Shown: positions 35,769-45,241 of the stretch, piece by piece
How the letters are laid out: the number at the start of each line of letters is the position of its first letter
Position numbering within the stretch: the first letter of the stretch is position 1
Assembly: GCA_000431335.1 (NCBI GenBank)
Contig: FR888067.1
Coordinates: 53,926 to 117,925 of the forward strand
Origin: Clostridium sp. CAG:343
Lineage (GTDB): Bacteria; Bacillota; Clostridia; TANB77; CAG-508
Length of the DNA stretch: 64,000 nucleotides
Reading direction: 5' to 3'
Position numbers and translations under genes: made by a program
Notes under the pieces: model-generated
Told to the model about the DNA's origin: nothing
The model's input: the letters and a program-made list of their open reading frames with translations, nothing else
The model's database searches: none

Positions 35769-37535
35769 ATGAAAAAGATATATAAAAGTTTAGCATTAAT
35801 TGTATTAGCTTTAGGTTGTATCATATTGATACAACCTAAAGCTAATGCTGCTGATAGTGCAGGAAATTTTGTAGTTGTTTTAGATCCTGGTCATGGACCC
35901 AATATGGAAGATAAACCAGGAGATGATCCTGGAGCTATAGGAGGAGGAATTAGAGAAGATCAAGTAAATTTTAAATTAGCACAATATGCCAAGGAAGAAT
36001 TAGAAAAATATGAAGGAGTAAAAGTATATTTAACAAGATATAATAATTGCCCAACTATATATAATAGAGTTGAAATTGCAAAAAGATATAATGCAGATTT
36101 ATTAGTAAGCATGCATATAAATTCTGGTGGTGGCGGAAGTGCAAAAGGAGCAGCTGTTTGGATAACACAAGATAATACTAAAGTAGAATATAAGGAAAAG
36201 GCAGCTGAAGTAGCAAGCCTGATATTAAATCAAATAAGTTCTCTTGGAATTAGAAATAATGGTGTGCAAATAAGGTCAGGACAACCAAATGAATGGTATG
36301 ACAGTGGAGTTGTACAAGATTATTATGGAATTATAAGATATGCACAAAGAGTAGGAATGCGTTCACTTTTAGTTGAGCATTGTTATATCGATAATGCATC
36401 AGATAGACAATTTATCAATTCTGATGATGCAATAAGAAGACTAGCATTAGCAGATGTAAGAGGAATAGTAGATGCTTATAAATTAGAATTAAAAGGTAGT
36501 GGAAAAGAGCCAGTAAGAAAAATGTCATTAGATAAGACAGAACTAAATTTAGAAATTTCAACAGATAATCCGCAACCATTAAATTTTATAAATCCTATAT
36601 TTAATCCATCTAATGCTTACAACAAAGAAGTAGATTATTGGTCTTCAAATCCAAATGTTGCAAGGGTATATGGAGAAAGAATTAGAGGATTAACACCAGG
36701 AGAGACAACAATAACAGCAATTAGTAGAAATAATCAAAGAATTGCTAAATGCAAAGTAATAGTAACAAAACCAGATGTAGCTTTAAAAGATATTACGACA
36801 GATACTACACAACAAATAGTAAACATAGATGAAACAGGAGATATTATAGTTAATTTCAATCCAAGTAATGCTAGTGATAAAACATTATATTGGGAATCTT
36901 CAGATCAAGAGGTAGTACGAATATGGAATGGACATTTTAGAGGATTAAAAGAAGGAAAAGCTGTAATAACTGCTTTATCTAGAGCAGGAGGTAAAAAAAT
37001 CAGTTGTGAAGTTATAGTAAGAGACCCAAATAAAACTTATGTAGAAGCAATTGATTTCCAGCAAAAAGAATATACTGTAGATATAAATGAAGCAATGGAT
37101 ATCCCTTATACATATGCACCAACAGATGCAGTGAATGCAGAATTTTATTGGACATCATCCAATGATGAAATAATAAGGGTATGGGGAAATAGATTTAGAG
37201 CATTAAAACCAGGAACAGCAGAAGTAATAGCAAGAACAATAGATGGAACAGTAGAAAAGAGAATAGAAGTTACAGTAAATGATCCAGGAAAAGTAGAAAA
37301 GATTAATATTGAAAAAACAGAATATAGTGTAAATGTAAATGATGCAATTGATATACCATTTACATATGCACCAGTAAATGCTGCAAATGCAGAATTTTAT
37401 TGGACATCATCCAATGATGAAATAATAAGGGTATGGGGAAATAGATTTAGAGCATTAAAACCAGGAACAGCAGAAGTAATAGTAAGAACAATAGATGGAA
37501 CAGTAGAAAAGAGAATAAAAGTAACAGTAGAATAA
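35769..37535 (+). CDS. N-acetylmuramoyl-L-alanine amidase (Amidase_3) with Ig-like repeats
   Basis: The enzyme cleaves the stem peptide from MurNAc outside the cell. A signal peptide (residues 1-27) is followed by the Amidase_3 domain with zinc ligands in LDPGHG, IREDQVN and SMHINSG, and the catalytic Glu in LLVEHCYIDN. From about residue 245 four BIG2-like repeats follow, each with the form RVWGNRFRALKPGTAEVI. The repeats are nearly the same as those of the glucosaminidase before it. A perfect 17-bp hairpin lies in the signal-peptide coding part. Confidence 0.93.
   Translation: MKKIYKSLALIVLALGCIILIQPKANAADSAGNFVVVLDPGHGPNMEDKPGDDPGAIGGGIREDQVNFKLAQYAKEELEKYEGVKVYLTRYNNCPTIYNRVEIAKRYNADLLVSMHINSGGGGSAKGAAVWITQDNTKVEYKEKAAEVASLILNQISSLGIRNNGVQIRSGQPNEWYDSGVVQDYYGIIRYAQRVGMRSLLVEHCYIDNASDRQFINSDDAIRRLALADVRGIVDAYKLELKGSGKEPVRKMSLDKTELNLEISTDNPQPLNFINPIFNPSNAYNKEVDYWSSNPNVARVYGERIRGLTPGETTITAISRNNQRIAKCKVIVTKPDVALKDITTDTTQQIVNIDETGDIIVNFNPSNASDKTLYWESSDQEVVRIWNGHFRGLKEGKAVITALSRAGGKKISCEVIVRDPNKTYVEAIDFQQKEYTVDINEAMDIPYTYAPTDAVNAEFYWTSSNDEIIRVWGNRFRALKPGTAEVIARTIDGTVEKRIEVTVNDPGKVEKINIEKTEYSVNVNDAIDIPFTYAPVNAANAEFYWTSSNDEIIRVWGNRFRALKPGTAEVIVRTIDGTVEKRIKVTVE
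35807..35843 (+). promoter_or_regulatory. Perfect 17-bp inverted repeat within the amidase start
   Basis: AGCTTTAGGTTGTATCA, a TAT loop, and its exact complement lie at codons 13-25 of the amidase. In the mRNA this would be a very stable hairpin close to the start codon. It has no T tail, so it is not a simple terminator. Confidence 0.7.
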
Positions 37536-37571
37536 GATATCAAAAATAACGACAGGAAGGATATAAAAAGA

Positions 37572-38637
37572 ATGAAAGAGAAAAAGAAAATATTATTATT
37601 TGCATATACAAAGGTTAATTTAGGAGATAACTTATTTATATATATGTTACTTAAAAAATATAAAGATATAGATTTTTATATACATATAGTAGAAAAAGAA
37701 TATGAAGATGTATATAAAGACTTTCAAAATTTACATTATATCTATACAGATAGAAATTTAGAAGTCATAAATATAGAAGAATTTGACGCCTACATATATG
37801 TAGGCGGATCTATATTTATGGAATCTGAATATGGAATGCATGAAATGAAAGAATTTAATAAATTTATAAAAAGATGTAAAGAAAAAAACAAAGCATTTTT
37901 TTATATGTCATGTAATTTTGGACCATATACAACTCAAGAATATTTAGATTTAGCAAGAGAAAACTTTTCTTTATGTAATCGGAATATGTTTTAGAGATAA
38001 AAAGTCATATGAACTTTTTAGTGATATTGATAAAGTTATGTATGCACCAGATATGGCATTTTCTTTTAAGTTTAATAAAGAGCTAAAAAAGGAAAAGAAA
38101 AGTATAGGAATTTCAGTAATAAATTTACAAATAAGAGAAGATTTAAAAGAATTAGAAACAGTATACAATGATTTTATAAAGAGAATAATTATTAAATTTG
38201 CAAAAAGATGCTATAAAGTATGTTTATTTTCTTTTTCAGAATTCGAAAAAGATGGAGAAGCAATAAATAATATAATAAATTTATTACCAGAACAATATAA
38301 AAATGATGTGAAAGTAGTAACATTTAATAAAAATATAGACACATATTTAGAGGAGTATTCTAAAATGGAATACATGGTATGTGGAAGATTCCATTCAATG
38401 ATATTATCAATACTGTTTAACCAAAAAATATATAATTTAACATATAGTAAAAAGCAGAATAATGTAATAGAAGAATTAAGATTATTTGATAGATATCAAG
38501 AAATTAAAGATTTAAAATATGAAACAGTTTTAAGAAAGTATTACTTTAAAAGAGTAAATGCAAGTAAATTAAATAAAATTTCAAAAGAAGCAGAAAATCA
38601 ATTTTTAAATTTAGATAATTGGATAGCAAACAATTAG
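37572..38637 (+). CDS. Polysaccharide pyruvyl transferase family protein, +1 shift at CGG
   Basis: Family members transfer pyruvate from phosphoenolpyruvate to a sugar of a surface polymer (CsaB/WcaK type). The N-terminal part shows FAYTKVNLGDNLFIY and YIYVGGSIFMESEYGM. At 37980 the frame hits CGG in SLCN|CGG; skipping the C gives GICFRDKKSYELFSDI and APDMAFSF, the family's FRD...S and PD segments, and then the C-terminal VCGRFHSMI motif. The restored protein has 354 residues. Unshifted, it stops three codons later. The start follows AGGAAGG. Confidence 0.87.
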
Positions 38638-38652
38638 ACAAGGAGAAGCTAT

Positions 38653-40068
38653 ATGCTATTTTCAACAACAACATTTATTTTAATATTTTTACCAATAGTC
38701 ATATTTATTTATTATGGATTATTAAGAAAAACAAAAATGGCAAAAAATGTATTTTTATTGTTAGCAAGTATTATATTTTATGCATGGGGCGAACCATATT
38801 TTGTTATCATTATGCTATTATCAATTATAGTGAATTGGTTATTGGGATTATTGATAAATAAATATAGAAATGAAAAGATAAAGTCTAAAATAATTATAAT
38901 AACAATGTTAATATTTAATTTAGGAATCTTGGGTATTTTCAAATATTTGGGATTTATTATGGAAAATATTAATAATTTATTTAATATACATATGCCAGTT
39001 CCAAATATAATGCTTCCAATAGGAATATCATTTTTCACATTTCAAGCAATATCATATGTAATTGATGTATATAAAAATAATGCCAAAGTTCAGAAAAATT
39101 TATTAAATATGGGTTTATATATTTCATTTTTTCCGCAATTAATAGCAGGACCTATTGTAAGATATAAAACGATAGCTGAGCAAATTGAAAATAGAAAAGA
39201 AAGTTTTGAAAAATTTTCAGAAGGTGTAAAAAGGTTTATAAAGGGATTAGCAAAAAAGGTGCTATTATCAAATTCGTTGGCAATAGTAGCTGATTTGACA
39301 TTTAAAATGGTGCCATCAGAGATTTCTGTGGTATTAGCTTGGTTAGGAATTATTAGTTATACATTACAAATTTATTTTGACTTTAGTGGATATTCAGATA
39401 TGGCTATAGGATTAGCAAAAATGTTTGGATTTGAATTAGAAGAAAACTTTAATTATCCATATATATCAAAATCTATAACAGAATTTTGGAGAAGATGGCA
39501 CATATCATTAGGAACGTGGTTTAGAGATTATGTATATATTCCATTAGGCGGAAATCGTGTTGGAAAAAAGAGATTAATATTAAACATTTTTATTGTATGG
39601 TTTTTAACAGGATTATGGCATGGGGCAAATTGGACATTTATAGTTTGGGGAATATTCTATTTCATTCTATTAATAATAGAGAAGTTTACGAAATTTGATA
39701 AAAATAAATCAGAAAATATTATAGTAAATATAATGAAACACTTATATACAATAAGTTTTGTTATGATAGGTTGGGTCATTTTTAGAAGCGACAATTTAGC
39801 ACAAGCTTTAAATTATATAAAATGTATGTTTGGAATTTTAGGAAATTCATTATGTGATAATCAAGCGATACTATATTTAAAAGAATATGGTTTTTATATT
39901 ATTTTAGGAATCATATTTAGTATACCATTGAAAGAAAAATTAATTTTAAAATCAACTAATTTTATGATAAAATTAATAAAAATATTAATATTTATATCAA
40001 TATTTATTATAAGTATGTCTTACATAATAAAAGGAACATATAATCCATTTATATATTTTAATTTTTAA
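38653..40068 (+). CDS. MBOAT family O-acyltransferase
   Basis: The 471-residue protein has at least ten membrane helices and the MBOAT core: PIGISFFTFQAISYVIDVYK, FFPQLIAGPIVRY, YPYISKSITEFWRRWHISLG with FRDYVYIPLGGNR, and the catalytic His in LTGLWHGANW. AlgI/DltB-type proteins move acyl groups across the membrane onto wall polymers. The DHHW gene directly after it is its usual partner. AAGGAG precedes the start. Confidence 0.95.
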   Translation: MLFSTTTFILIFLPIVIFIYYGLLRKTKMAKNVFLLLASIIFYAWGEPYFVIIMLLSIIVNWLLGLLINKYRNEKIKSKIIIITMLIFNLGILGIFKYLGFIMENINNLFNIHMPVPNIMLPIGISFFTFQAISYVIDVYKNNAKVQKNLLNMGLYISFFPQLIAGPIVRYKTIAEQIENRKESFEKFSEGVKRFIKGLAKKVLLSNSLAIVADLTFKMVPSEISVVLAWLGIISYTLQIYFDFSGYSDMAIGLAKMFGFELEENFNYPYISKSITEFWRRWHISLGTWFRDYVYIPLGGNRVGKKRLILNIFIVWFLTGLWHGANWTFIVWGIFYFILLIIEKFTKFDKNKSENIIVNIMKHLYTISFVMIGWVIFRSDNLAQALNYIKCMFGILGNSLCDNQAILYLKEYGFYIILGIIFSIPLKEKLILKSTNFMIKLIKILIFISIFIISMSYIIKGTYNPFIYFNF

Positions 40069-40083
40069 AAGGAAATTTAAACT

Positions 40084-41289
40084 ATGAAAAATATGATAAA
40101 AAAATTGAACAAAATAAGTGAAGAGAAAATTATAACAGTAATATTTCTGTTTATAATTTTTTCTATGCTTATCGTAACTTTAATTAAAAATTATGATGAA
40201 ATACATAAACAAATTTCAGATATTTTGCAAAATAGTGAAAAAACAAAATATGAAAAAATCTTAGAATTAACGAAAACGAGTGATAATATTATTAATGATA
40301 ATATTATATTAAAGTCTCAATATATAGATATTTATGGTCTAATTCAAAAAACAATTCAAAAAAATTATATACAGGACAGTAATGACAGAACAAGGGATGT
40401 TATAAAAACAAATGAGAACATGCTAACATTTATACAGAAAAAAGAAGATATGATAACAAGAGCAAAAAAAATAACAAATTTAAATAGAATATTAGAAGAA
40501 TACAATATTCCATTAATGTATGTTCAAGCACCATACAAAGTAAGAAAAAGTGAAGATTTGCCAATTGGTATAATAGATTATGCTAATGAAAATGCAGATA
40601 TATTATTGGAAGAATTAGAAAAACAAGGAGTAAATAACATAGATTTAAGAGAAAAATTCAAAAATAAAGATATCAGAGAAGAATATTTTATTACAGACCA
40701 TCATTGGAAAATTAGAACAGCCTTTGAAGCAAGCAATTATATTACAGATATATTAAACCAAAAGTATGAATTTAATATAGATGAATTTTATACTAATATA
40801 GATAATTATAATTGTATAAAAAAAGAAAATAGCTTTTTAGGCTCAATAGGAAAAAGAGTTGGAAAATATTATGATGGAGTAGATGATTTTGAATATATCT
40901 TACCTAATTTTGCAACTAATATGAAAATAACTAAAGGAGATATAGAAGCACAGGGAACATTTGAGGATACAATAATTGTAAAAGATTTGCTAGAAAATGA
41001 AGATATACAAACTAATAAATATGCATGTTATTTTGGTGGAGATTATCCAGAAATAAAGATAGAAAATACCAATATTTTGTCAGATAAAAAAATATTAGTA
41101 ATACAAGATTCATATGGACTAGCATTTTCATCTATGATGACATTAAGAGTAAAAGAATTAAGAACATTAGATCTTAGGCATTTTGAAGGAAAAGAAATAG
41201 ATTATATCAGAGAATATAATCCGGATATTGTTTTGATAATGTATAATCCTTCAGCATTTTATATTGAAAAAATATTCGATTTTGAATAA
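40084..41289 (+). CDS. DHHW family protein (AlgX/PatB-like partner of MBOAT)
   Basis: The 401-residue protein has one N-terminal membrane helix (residues 17-37) and an extracytoplasmic domain of the SGNH type. The naming motif is in ITDHHWKIRTAFEAS, and the GDSL-like serine lies in VIQDSYGLAFSS. Such proteins complete O-acetylation of surface polysaccharides together with an MBOAT protein, which is encoded 15 bases upstream. I would expect the two to act on the glycan of this locus. Confidence 0.9.
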   Translation: MKNMIKKLNKISEEKIITVIFLFIIFSMLIVTLIKNYDEIHKQISDILQNSEKTKYEKILELTKTSDNIINDNIILKSQYIDIYGLIQKTIQKNYIQDSNDRTRDVIKTNENMLTFIQKKEDMITRAKKITNLNRILEEYNIPLMYVQAPYKVRKSEDLPIGIIDYANENADILLEELEKQGVNNIDLREKFKNKDIREEYFITDHHWKIRTAFEASNYITDILNQKYEFNIDEFYTNIDNYNCIKKENSFLGSIGKRVGKYYDGVDDFEYILPNFATNMKITKGDIEAQGTFEDTIIVKDLLENEDIQTNKYACYFGGDYPEIKIENTNILSDKKILVIQDSYGLAFSSMMTLRVKELRTLDLRHFEGKEIDYIREYNPDIVLIMYNPSAFYIEKIFDFE

Positions 41290-41300
41290 ATTAGATGTTT

Positions 41301-41328
41301 TTGACTTTACAATATAACAAGTTATGAT
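41301..41328 (+). promoter_or_regulatory. Promoter before the ABC exporter genes
   Basis: TTGACT at 41301 and TATGAT at 41323 are 16 bases apart; a TATAAT lies five bases further on. Confidence 0.5.
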
Positions 41329-41382
41329 ATAATATAACAAAAAGATAAAGGCTAATTGAATAAAACAGAGAGGAGTTCATAA

Positions 41383-42129
41383 ATGAAAGAATCAGAGGAA
41401 GAATACAGCATAATAATAGATGATGTCTATAAAACATTTAATGTATATTTAGATAAAGCAAATACAATAAAAGAAAAACTACTTTTCTTGTTTTCAAGAA
41501 ATAGAAAAGAAAAAAGAGAGGTATTAAAAGGAATAAATGCAAAAATAAAAAAAGGAGAGGTAGTAGCTCTAATAGGAACTAATGGAAGTGGAAAATCCAC
41601 CTTATTAAAGCTAATAACACAAATAATCTATCCTAATAAAGGAAAAATAGAAACAAAAGGCAAATTAACATCATTACTTGAATTAGGTGCAGGATTTCAT
41701 CCAGACTTTTCAGGTAGAGAAAATATTTATTTCAATGCATCAATATTTGGATTAACTAAAAAAGAAATAGATGAAAGACTAGAAGATATAATAGAGTTTT
41801 CTGAATTAAGAGATTTTATAGACAATCCAGTAAGAACATATTCATCTGGAATGTATATGAGATTAGCTTTTTCAGTTGCAATTAATGTGGATGCAGATAT
41901 ATTATTAATTGATGAAATTTTATCAGTTGGTGATGAACATTTCCAAAACAAATGCTTTGAGAAAATGTTGGAATTAAAAAAACAAGGAAAAACTATGGTT
42001 TTTGTAACTCATAGCATGGGGTCAGTAAAAAAATTATGTGATAGAACTATTTGGTTAAAAGATGGAAAAATAGAAATGGATGGAATTACAGATGAAGTTG
42101 TAGATGAGTATATAAAAGAAACTACATAG
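41383..42129 (+). CDS. tagH: Polysaccharide/teichoic acid ABC exporter, ATPase
   Basis: The 248-residue ATPase has Walker A GTNGSGKSTL, the polysaccharide-exporter segment LELGAGFHPDFSGRENIY, signature TYSSGM and Walker B ILLIDEILSVGDEHF. It drives export of lipid-linked glycan across the membrane together with the permease at 44445. It has no C-terminal carbohydrate-binding domain. A glycosyltransferase gene lies between the two transporter genes. AGAGGAG precedes the ATG. Confidence 0.95.
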   Translation: MKESEEEYSIIIDDVYKTFNVYLDKANTIKEKLLFLFSRNRKEKREVLKGINAKIKKGEVVALIGTNGSGKSTLLKLITQIIYPNKGKIETKGKLTSLLELGAGFHPDFSGRENIYFNASIFGLTKKEIDERLEDIIEFSELRDFIDNPVRTYSSGMYMRLAFSVAINVDADILLIDEILSVGDEHFQNKCFEKMLELKKQGKTMVFVTHSMGSVKKLCDRTIWLKDGKIEMDGITDEVVDEYIKETT

Positions 42130-42142
42130 AAAGGATGTAACA

Positions 42143-44444
42143 ATGAAAATAAATTACAATTTGTATCCAGGAAGAGAAAGAAAAGAAAAAATTGATTATG
42201 AAGAAAAAGATGTAAAAGTTTCAATAATAACACCATATTACAATACTAATAAATACATAGATACAACAGTAAATTCAGTATTAAATCAAACATTTCCATA
42301 CTTTGAATGGATAATTGTTGATGATGGGTCTACAAATCAAGAGGATATCAAAAAATTAGAGGAAATACAAAAACTAGACAAAAGAATAAAAGTATTTCGC
42401 AAAGAAAATGAAGGTCCGGCAGCAGCTAGAGATTTTGGTGCTAGTAAAATAAGTAAAACAAGCGAATATTTATTATTTTTAGATTCAGATGACTTGATAA
42501 ATGAAACATATATTGAATGTGCATATTGGACATTAGAAACAAATCCAAAAGCTTCTTGGGCTTATGCAGATACAATAAATTTTGATGGAGAAGAATTTAC
42601 TTGGGTAAAATGGTACAATCCAAGAAAAGTAATGAAAGAAAATATATTGGTAATGACTGCAATGATTAAAAAAGAAGCTTTTTTTACAGTTAATGGTTTT
42701 GAAATAAGAGATAAAAATGTCTATGAAGACTGGTGTTTATGGCTAAAAATGATAAAAAGTGGAATGTATCCAGTTAGAATGAACTTTTTTGGGTTTTGGT
42801 ATAGAAAAAAACCTAAAGAAGAAAGTGAGTTAAAACAATCACATGCAAGTAACAGAGAAAGAGCAATGTCATATGTAGAAAAAATAAAAAATCAAATTGA
42901 TGTAAGTAAAATAAAAGATGGTGTACAATATCCAAAAGCTGATTATAATTGGGAAGAAATTATAGAAAATAATGAAAATATAGTTATCCCAAAGAAGAAT
43001 AAAAATAATAAAATAAATATTCTATTAATTATTCCTTGGATGACAGTAGGTCGGAGCAGATAAATTTAATTTAGACCTTATAAAGAGAAGTGATAAAGAA
43101 AAATATGAATTCACAGTAATTTCTACATTACCAGAAAAAAATCAATGGAGACAAGAATTTGAAGAATATGCTACGGTATATGATTTAACTACATTTTTGG
43201 ACAAAAAAAATTGGATTAGTTTCATAAATTACATAATAGAAAAAAATAATATTAATATTATTTTTAACACAAACAGTATATTTGGATATAGTGCTATTCC
43301 ATATTTAAAAGTCAAATATCCAGAAATACCAATTATTGATTATATTCATATGGAAGAATGGTATAACAGAAATGGAGGTTATTCAAGAGATTCAAGCAGA
43401 GTAGCATCTGTTATAGATAAGACATATGTATGTAACGCAAATAGCGAAAAAATATTAATAGATTACTTTAAAAGAAAACCAGAAGATGTTAAGACTATAT
43501 ATATTGGCGTAGATGAAAAAATATATAATCCAGAATTATTTGATAGAGAAAAGATATTAAAAGAAAAAAATATTGATACAAAAGGAAAATATGTAATCAG
43601 TTATATATGTAGAATTGCAGAGCAAAAAAGACCATATTTATTATTAAAAATAATTAAAAAATTAAAAGAAACAAGAAATGATTTCTTGTTTATAATTGCA
43701 GGAGACGGACCATTATTAGAAAAAATTAAAAAAGAGGCTAAAAAATTAAAAATAGATGAGAATATGGTATTTTTAGGAAATGTAAAAGACACAGAAAAAA
43801 TATATGCAATTAGTGATATAACAATAAATTGTTCTATAAAAGAAGGATTAGCACTTACAGCATATGAATCATTATCTATGGGAGTACCAGTGGTATCTTG
43901 TGATGTTGGAGGACAAAAAGAGCTTATTAATGAAGAAGTTGGAGTAATTGTTCCTTGTATGCAAAAAGAAGAAGATATTTTTGACTATAATTATAAAGAT
44001 GAAGAAATAAATCCATATGTAGAAGGAATAAACAAGGTATTAAATAATTTAGATTATTACAAAAAAAATGCTAGAAATAGAATTTTAAATGGATTTACAA
44101 TTGATAACATGGTAGAAAATATGGATAAAGTTTTTGAGGAAATTAATAAAAATCCAAATGTCCAAAAAATCGAGCAAGCTAAAAATATGCAAAACAGTAT
44201 TGATATTACAAAAGAATTGATAACAAAAAATTGTATAACTGAGCAAGCCGAATATGAATGGTTAGCCCAAAATTTTAATATTGAAAACGTAGATAGAGAT
44301 TGGAAATTAGAAAAAAAAGCAAATAAAATGCTATATTATGAAAACACATTAGAATATAAGATAAAGCATCCAATCTGTGTAGTTTTGACAAAGCTACATA
44401 TTTATGATTATATTAAGAAAATACTAAAAAGAGGAGAAGCGTAG
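42143..44444 (+). CDS. Two-domain GT2-GT4 glycosyltransferase, +1 shift at CGG
   Basis: The first domain (residues 30-290) is GT2, with VSIITPYYNTNKYIDTTV, VDDGSTNQED, GPAAARDFGASK and FLDSDDLINE. At 43052 the frame meets CGG in PWMTVG|CGG; skipping the C gives GADKFNLDLI and opens a complete GT4 domain with YICRIAEQKRPYLLLKII, IAGDGPLLEKI, FLGNVKDTEKIYAISD and KEGLALTAYESLSMGVP. The site lies exactly in the glycine-rich start of the GT4 domain (MTVGGADKF), so the two domains form one 766-residue protein. Unshifted, only the GT2 part is made, which could be functional alone. Confidence 0.87.
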
Positions 44445-45221
44445 ATGTTTAAGTTTTTTAAAAATTTATACAATTATAGAGAATTATTAAAAACAAATGT
44501 AAAAAAAGAAATAAGAGGAAAATATAAAAATTCTTTTTTAGGAGTATTATGGTCTTTCTTAAATCCATTGCTACAAATAGCTGTATATGCAATAGTATTT
44601 CCTTTAATATTAAGAAATACGCAAGAAAATTATGTAATATTTTTATGCTGTGGATTAATACCTTGGACATTTACTTCAACAGCGATATCAAGATCAGCAT
44701 TTACAATGATTGAAAATGGAAATATATTAAAAAAAGTATATTTCCCAAGAGAAATACTTCCTATATCAATTGTTACAAGTGAAACTGTTAATTTTCTAAT
44801 ATCCACAATTATTATAATAGGATTTGTTATATTTGGAGGATTAGGAATTACAAAATATATTATATTTTATCCAATAGTTTTACTTGCACAATATCTATTA
44901 TTAATAGCAATATCTTTTATAGTTTCAAGTATATCTGTATATATAAGAGATTTACAACACTTAATAGGAGTAGCATTGCAATTATTATTTTATGCGGCAC
45001 CTGTAGTATATGCTCCAGAGTCTATACCAGAGAATTTTAAATGGATTTTAAATCTAAATCCAATGACATATATTATTAATGGATATAGAGATATTTTTTA
45101 TAACCAAATAATGATAGATATAAAGCCATTATTAATTTTAATATTATGTTCAATAGTTGCATGTGTTATAGGGTATTTAATATTTAATAAATTACAAAAA
45201 GGATTTGCAGAACAATTATAA
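44445..45221 (+). CDS. tagG: Polysaccharide/teichoic acid ABC exporter, permease
   Basis: The 258-residue protein has six membrane helices and the ABC-2 permease pattern of TagG/Wzm: KEIRGKYKNSFLGVLWSFLN near the start, GLIPWTFTSTAISRS and LNPMTYIINGYRDIFY. It pairs with the ATPase at 41383. The ATG follows the transferase stop with no gap, so translation may be coupled. Confidence 0.94.
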   Translation: MFKFFKNLYNYRELLKTNVKKEIRGKYKNSFLGVLWSFLNPLLQIAVYAIVFPLILRNTQENYVIFLCCGLIPWTFTSTAISRSAFTMIENGNILKKVYFPREILPISIVTSETVNFLISTIIIIGFVIFGGLGITKYIIFYPIVLLAQYLLLIAISFIVSSISVYIRDLQHLIGVALQLLFYAAPVVYAPESIPENFKWILNLNPMTYIINGYRDIFYNQIMIDIKPLLILILCSIVACVIGYLIFNKLQKGFAEQL

Positions 45222-45241
45222 TATAGAAAAAAGGAGAAAAT

